From Candidatus Thioglobus vulcanius (GTDB taxonomy: Bacteria; Pseudomonadota; Gammaproteobacteria; PS1; Pseudothioglobaceae), in the NCBI GenBank assembly GCA_910595855.1, contig CAJVCJ010000083.1, positions 1 to 37,913 of the forward strand: a DNA stretch of 37,913 bases, read 5' to 3'. Every line of letters starts with the position of its first letter. The first letter of the stretch is position 1. The notes under the pieces are model-generated. The model ran no database searches. It was not told where the DNA came from and saw nothing but the letters and a program-made list of their open reading frames with translations. Shown piece by piece: positions 34,559-37,913 of this stretch. The position numbers and the translations under genes were made by a program.

Positions 34559-35758
34559 TTAATACACAATACCCATGGATTCGCGAACTTCTGCCATAGT
34601 TTCTTTAGCAACATGGCGAGCTTTTTCTGAACCCTCATGAATAATTTGTTTGATTAGCTCAGGGTCTGCCTGATATTTAGCAATACGCTCTTGCATCGGT
34701 CCAAGCTCTGCTTGAATGGCATTAATCACTGGCTGTTTACACTCAACACAACCCATTTTTGCCTTGGTGCAACCATCAGTCACCCACTCACAGGTCTGAG
34801 CATCCGAATAAACTTGATGTAGTTGCCAGACTGGGCATTTATTCGGATCGCCCGGGTCAGTCAGCTTAATACGCGCAGGGTCAGTTGGCATACGCCTAAC
34901 TTTAGCATTAATTTCCTCTGCAGTATCACGTAAAGAAATCGTATTACCATATGATTTACTCATCTTCTGTCCATCCAAACCAGGCATCTTTGAAGCCTTG
35001 GTTAGCAATGATTCTGGCTCTGGCAGGATAATTTTTCCCGTACCTTCAATATAACCAGCAAGACGATCACGATCACCAAGGGTAATATTTTGTTGCTCTT
35101 GTAATAATGCTTGCGCCTTAATCAGGGCCTCATCATCGCCCATTTCTTGATAGGCTTTGCGCATTGAACGGAATAATTTAGCTTGTTTCTTGCCCATCTT
35201 ACCAATAGCGGCTTCTGCCTTTTGTTCGAAATCAGCTTCACGGCCATAAACATGATTAAAGCGGCGCGCCACTTCTCGCGTCAACTCAATGTGAGCCACC
35301 TGATCTGCACCCACTGGCACTAAGTTAGCTTTGTACATTAGGATATCTGCACTTTGTAATAATGGATAGCCTAAAAATCCATAAGTACCTAAATCCTTAG
35401 TTTTTAATTTAAGCTGTTGATCCTTATAAGAAGGCACACGTTCAAGCCAGCTTAGTGGGGTTATCATTGAAAGCAGCAAATGCAACTCAGCATGTTCAGG
35501 TACTTTTGACTGTACAAAAATCGTAGAGGTATTGGGGTTAATACCTGCTGCTAACCAATCAACCACCATTTCCATAACATTAGCTTCAAGATCAATCTTA
35601 TCTGAATAGTGCGTAGTAAATGCATGCCAATCAGCCACAAAAAAGTACGAATCATACTCATTTTGTAACTCAAGCCAGTTCTTTAAAACGCCGTGATAAT
35701 GACCTAAATGAAGCTGACCTGTTGGTCGCATGCCGGATAAAACTCGATTGTCTTGCAT
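34559..35758 (-). CDS. trpS: Tryptophanyl-tRNA synthetase with Fe-S-type cysteine motif
   Basis: 399 residues, longer than the 334 of E. coli TrpRS. The class I signatures are TGQLHLGHYHG (13-23) and KMSKS (265-269). An insertion of roughly 60 residues (about 178-250) lies before KMSKS. After it come cysteines at 308, 330, 337 and 340 (C-x21-C-x6-C-x2-C), nearly the spacing known for the 4Fe-4S cluster of Thermotoga TrpRS, which lies near the anticodon-binding site. An extra C323 is present. So this is the longer TrpRS type and probably binds an Fe-S cluster. It has a good extended -10 promoter and no obvious ribosome binding site. Confidence 0.96.
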   Translation of the reverse strand: MQDNRVLSGMRPTGQLHLGHYHGVLKNWLELQNEYDSYFFVADWHAFTTHYSDKIDLEANVMEMVVDWLAAGINPNTSTIFVQSKVPEHAELHLLLSMITPLSWLERVPSYKDQQLKLKTKDLGTYGFLGYPLLQSADILMYKANLVPVGADQVAHIELTREVARRFNHVYGREADFEQKAEAAIGKMGKKQAKLFRSMRKAYQEMGDDEALIKAQALLQEQQNITLGDRDRLAGYIEGTGKIILPEPESLLTKASKMPGLDGQKMSKSYGNTISLRDTAEEINAKVRRMPTDPARIKLTDPGDPNKCPVWQLHQVYSDAQTCEWVTDGCTKAKMGCVECKQPVINAIQAELGPMQERIAKYQADPELIKQIIHEGSEKARHVAKETMAEVRESMGIVY

Positions 35759-35787
35759 TGATTGTTAGGTTAAATTAATTAAAGCGC

Positions 35788-35796
35788 ATTATACCA
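35788..35796 (-). promoter_or_regulatory. Extended -10 promoter of trpS
   Basis: TGG-TATAAT on the minus strand (35796-35788), a perfect extended -10 box, with no convincing -35. It lies in the 41-base gap between coaX and trpS. Transcription would start near 35781, giving a leader of about 23 bases. Confidence 0.6.
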
Positions 35797-35799
35797 AGG

Positions 35800-36483
35800 C
35801 TAGTTGAGCGATTGGGCGTAAAGCGCAAGACCATCAAGCACTAAATATGACTCAATATCAACTTGATGATTCAAACGATAAACCACTATCTTAGCGTCAC
35901 CGCCAGTTAATACAACCCTCAAATCACCTAATGCTGCTTGATGTTGTTCGATTTGATCTTTGATCACACTCATTAGCATGTTGGCTGTGCCAAATTCCCA
36001 AGCATCAGTTGTATTAATTGCCGTAGATTTAAGCGTTAAATTTTTAGAACAGCTTTCAAATTGAGTGAAGCTGCGTCGCAATTTTCCCAATCCTGGCATG
36101 ATCAAACCACCTTGGTGCTTGCCACTAGCCAATACCAAATCAAACGTCAGCGCACTGCCCGCATCAATAATTAAAAGATTCTGATTGGGTGATTGATCAA
36201 TGGCAGCAATCATCGCTAAAAATCGATCAACACCTAATTTATTTGATTGCTCGTAAGCTGATACAAAGCTTTTGAACGTTGCTTGAGACTCAACAAAGAT
36301 AGCATCATCAAGCCCATCTAAAATGGACCTATCAGTCACGCAACTCACAAAAGCTTGATCAGACTTGGGTAAAAGATCTATTGAAAAATCAGCTGTCAAT
36401 ACAGAGTGATATTGGCCATCAAATAGCCATTTAACAGCTGTATTACCAATATCTACATACAGATTATGCAAATGGAATGTCAC
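35800..36483 (-). CDS. coaX: Type III pantothenate kinase
   Basis: 227 residues. It phosphorylates pantothenate, the first step to coenzyme A. The ASKHA-fold motifs are intact: DIGNT (11-15, phosphate 1), LGVDRFLAMIAA (83-94), DAGSALTFD (107-115) and GGLIMPG (125-131). The C-terminal GGDAK segment is the adenosine motif. The start is a GTG that overlaps the nhaD 3' end by 20 bases; a TTG four codons later is an alternative. It uses the CoaX type rather than the CoaA type of E. coli, as in Pseudomonas. The birA gene that often precedes coaX is not here. CoaD is encoded at 16263. Confidence 0.94.
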   Translation of the reverse strand: MTFHLHNLYVDIGNTAVKWLFDGQYHSVLTADFSIDLLPKSDQAFVSCVTDRSILDGLDDAIFVESQATFKSFVSAYEQSNKLGVDRFLAMIAAIDQSPNQNLLIIDAGSALTFDLVLASGKHQGGLIMPGLGKLRRSFTQFESCSKNLTLKSTAINTTDAWEFGTANMLMSVIKDQIEQHQAALGDLRVVLTGGDAKIVVYRLNHQVDIESYLVLDGLALYAQSLN

Positions 36484-37837
36484 TCATCCACATATGTGTG
36501 GCAATACTAGCCGCATAGCCCAGTGCAATCACTGGCATCCATTTAAGATGTGAAGCAAACGTATACAAGCCTTTTGATTGACCCATCAGTGCCACACCTG
36601 CAGCAGAACCCACAGATAACAAACTACCACCAACACCTGCAGTCAGTGTAACTAACAACCACTGAGCATCTGACATTTCAGGATTCATAGTTAGTACCGC
36701 AAACATCACTGGAATGTTATCAACCACAGCTGATAATAAGCCGACTAAAATATTGGCGTAAGTAGTACCTAAGCCGACATACATTGCCTCTGAGGTCATT
36801 GCTAGGTAGCCCATAAAGCCAAGACCACCAACACTCACAATCACACCAAAAAAGAATAGTAACGTATCCCACTCAGCGCGACTTACTTTATTAAATACAT
36901 CAAAACATTCATCGTGCGCTAGACTTTTCTTTTCACTACGACGAATAAAGAACGATGCAATCATTAAGAAGCTTAAACCAGTCATCATGCCCATTGCTGG
37001 CGGAAGATGTAAGAAGTTATGGAAGCTAACAGCAGTGGCAATAGTCACCATAAATAAAACAATAATAGCAATACCGCCGAGTTTAATGCTCACTGGATCA
37101 AGCCTTTCACCAGCTGACTCATCTTTAATCGCAAAGTGCATGATAGCTGCAGGCACCAAGAAGTTAATCAAGGACGGTACGAAGAGTACGAAGAATTCAC
37201 CAAACTCTAAAATACCTTTTTGCCAAACCATTAGCGTGGTGATGTCACCAAACGGACTAAAAGCACCACCGGCATTCGCTGCCACTACAATATTCACAAA
37301 GGCAATTGAAACAAAACGCGGGTTGTTGGCACCAACCGCCATTACTACGGCACCCATAATCAGGGCAGTCGTTAAGTTGTCAGCAATTGGAGAGATAAAG
37401 AACGCCAAGAATCCTGTCAACCAGAACAGTTGTCTAAAGGTAAAGCCCTTGTTAATTAACCAAACCTTAAGTGCTTCAAATACATTACGCTCACGCATGG
37501 CCTCAATGTAGGTCATGGCAACGAGTAAGAACAAAAATAGCTCAGAAAATTCTAGAATGTTATGACGCAGTGCAGTTTCTGCTAAATGAGGTAGGCCATT
37601 TTGAGCATACACCCAACCAATCAAACCCCAAATAACACCAGCAACCAAAATCACTGGCTTTGATTTTCTAAAATGGGTGAATTCTTCAACCATAACCAAA
37701 ACATAAGCCAAAACAAAAAAGCTTAACGCCATATAACCCACCCAATGGCCAGTTAAATTAAGCGTATCTGCATTTGGCTCAGTAGCTAAAGCAAGCACTG
37801 GGAAGAGTGCTGTTAATATTAGTAATAATTTAATCAT
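36464..37837 (-). CDS. nhaD: Na+/H+ antiporter NhaD
   Basis: 457 residues with about twelve hydrophobic segments, beginning with a signal-like helix (MIKLLLILTALFPVLALA). It exchanges cytoplasmic Na+ (or Li+) for external H+, a typical equipment of marine and haloalkaliphilic bacteria. Ion Transporter superfamily motifs include FFISPIADNLTTALIMGA, VVAANAGGAFSPFGDITTLMVW and SAVVDNIPVMFAVL, with the conserved Asp and Asn/Thr residues of the ion-binding region. It precedes coaX with a 20-base overlap. The start overlaps the end of the gene at the right edge by 8 bases. Substrate preference is taken from the family. Confidence 0.95.
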   Translation of the reverse strand: MIKLLLILTALFPVLALATEPNADTLNLTGHWVGYMALSFFVLAYVLVMVEEFTHFRKSKPVILVAGVIWGLIGWVYAQNGLPHLAETALRHNILEFSELFLFLLVAMTYIEAMRERNVFEALKVWLINKGFTFRQLFWLTGFLAFFISPIADNLTTALIMGAVVMAVGANNPRFVSIAFVNIVVAANAGGAFSPFGDITTLMVWQKGILEFGEFFVLFVPSLINFLVPAAIMHFAIKDESAGERLDPVSIKLGGIAIIVLFMVTIATAVSFHNFLHLPPAMGMMTGLSFLMIASFFIRRSEKKSLAHDECFDVFNKVSRAEWDTLLFFFGVIVSVGGLGFMGYLAMTSEAMYVGLGTTYANILVGLLSAVVDNIPVMFAVLTMNPEMSDAQWLLVTLTAGVGGSLLSVGSAAGVALMGQSKGLYTFASHLKWMPVIALGYAASIATHMWMSDIPFA

Positions 37838-37913
37838 TATGAATCCTGGTAAGTTTTGTTTTCTGAGAATTATTTAAGGTTATTTCGTCATCTTCATAGG
37901 CAATTTCAACCGT
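37830..37913 (-). CDS. C-terminal end of an unidentified gene at the right edge (partial)
   Basis: An open frame enters from the right edge and ends at TAA 37832-37830 after 27 residues (ending TKLTRIHND). Its stop lies inside the first codons of nhaD, giving an 8-base overlap typical of coupled genes. The acidic-polar composition (AYEDDEITLNN) looks like a protein tail, but too little is visible to name it. It could be a chance open frame. Confidence 0.4.
   Translation of the reverse strand, partial: TVEIAYEDDEITLNNSQKTKLTRIHND

Noticed and set aside
36987..37511. 174-residue open frame on the plus strand
   Set aside because: It lies wholly antisense to nhaD, whose frame has clear family motifs; its translation shows no domain and has no ribosome binding site.
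1..37913. Defence islands, CRISPR arrays, integrases, IS elements, tRNA genes
   Set aside because: I looked in the gaps and at gene order; nothing supports any of these. All long gaps are accounted for and the genes are core functions.

Overview
The window is a densely packed, AT-rich stretch of bacterial chromosome made almost entirely of housekeeping genes. The protein set (DinG with its Fe-S cysteines, RlmE, RNase D, IspB, TrkA/TrkH, NtrY, RluB, NhaD) points to a gammaproteobacterium. The low GC, short intergenic gaps and many overlapping genes suggest a small or streamlined genome. A marine sulfur-oxidiser-like lineage (SUP05/Thioglobus/Ruthia type) would fit, but that placement is inference from overall character and no marker gene here proves it. 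I see no tRNA, rRNA, CRISPR array, insertion sequence, prophage or integrase.

Layout. 1-2696 (-) is the N-terminal part of an RND efflux pump that runs off the left edge. 2814-4619 (-) is typA, divergent from rlmE. 4711-8361 (+) is rlmE-ispB-dinG. 8413-14016 (-) is an ntrY / ntrX-like / trkA / trkH operon, in which the response regulator has lost the AAA+ sigma-54 domain. 14102-22493 (+) is rnd-ppa-rsmD-coaD, then dnaK (sigma-32-type promoter), an intercistronic terminator, dnaJ, eno and a CNNM/CorC-family gene. 22485-24998 (-) is proS-psd. 25058-25687 (+) is a small site-2-type M50 peptidase. 25722-33349 (-) is one compact unit ileS-aroB-(Met-rich membrane protein)-gatC-gatA-gatB closed by a hairpin terminator. 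33440-33687 (-) holds two tandem 37-residue membrane proteins with clear ribosome binding sites. 33798-37837 (-) is nhaD-coaX-trpS-rluB, preceded by the tail of a further gene at the right edge.

How the genes fit together. Translation dominates: TypA, RlmE, RsmD, RluB, three aminoacyl-tRNA synthetases (Pro, Ile, Trp) and the GatCAB amidotransferase. Cofactor, lipid and aromatic metabolism is represented by IspB (quinone side chain), CoaX plus CoaD (coenzyme A), AroB and Psd. Ion homeostasis is covered by TrkAH (K+), NhaD (Na+/H+) and the CNNM/CorC-family protein (Mg2+/Co2+). DnaK/DnaJ handle protein quality control.

Most interesting for a second look: (1) the AAA-less NtrX-like regulator inside the ntrY-trkAH operon; (2) the tandem pair of 37-aa single-pass membrane proteins upstream of ileS; (3) two genes whose extended -10 boxes place transcription starts at or next to the start codon (probable leaderless mRNAs), one with a perfect 11-bp inverted repeat at the promoter; (4) a methionine-rich coiled-coil membrane protein in the aroB-gatCAB unit. 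I did not find a clearly novel multi-gene defence or metabolic system. The only stretch over 300 bases without a conventional-size gene is 33350-33797, and it contains the two small genes.
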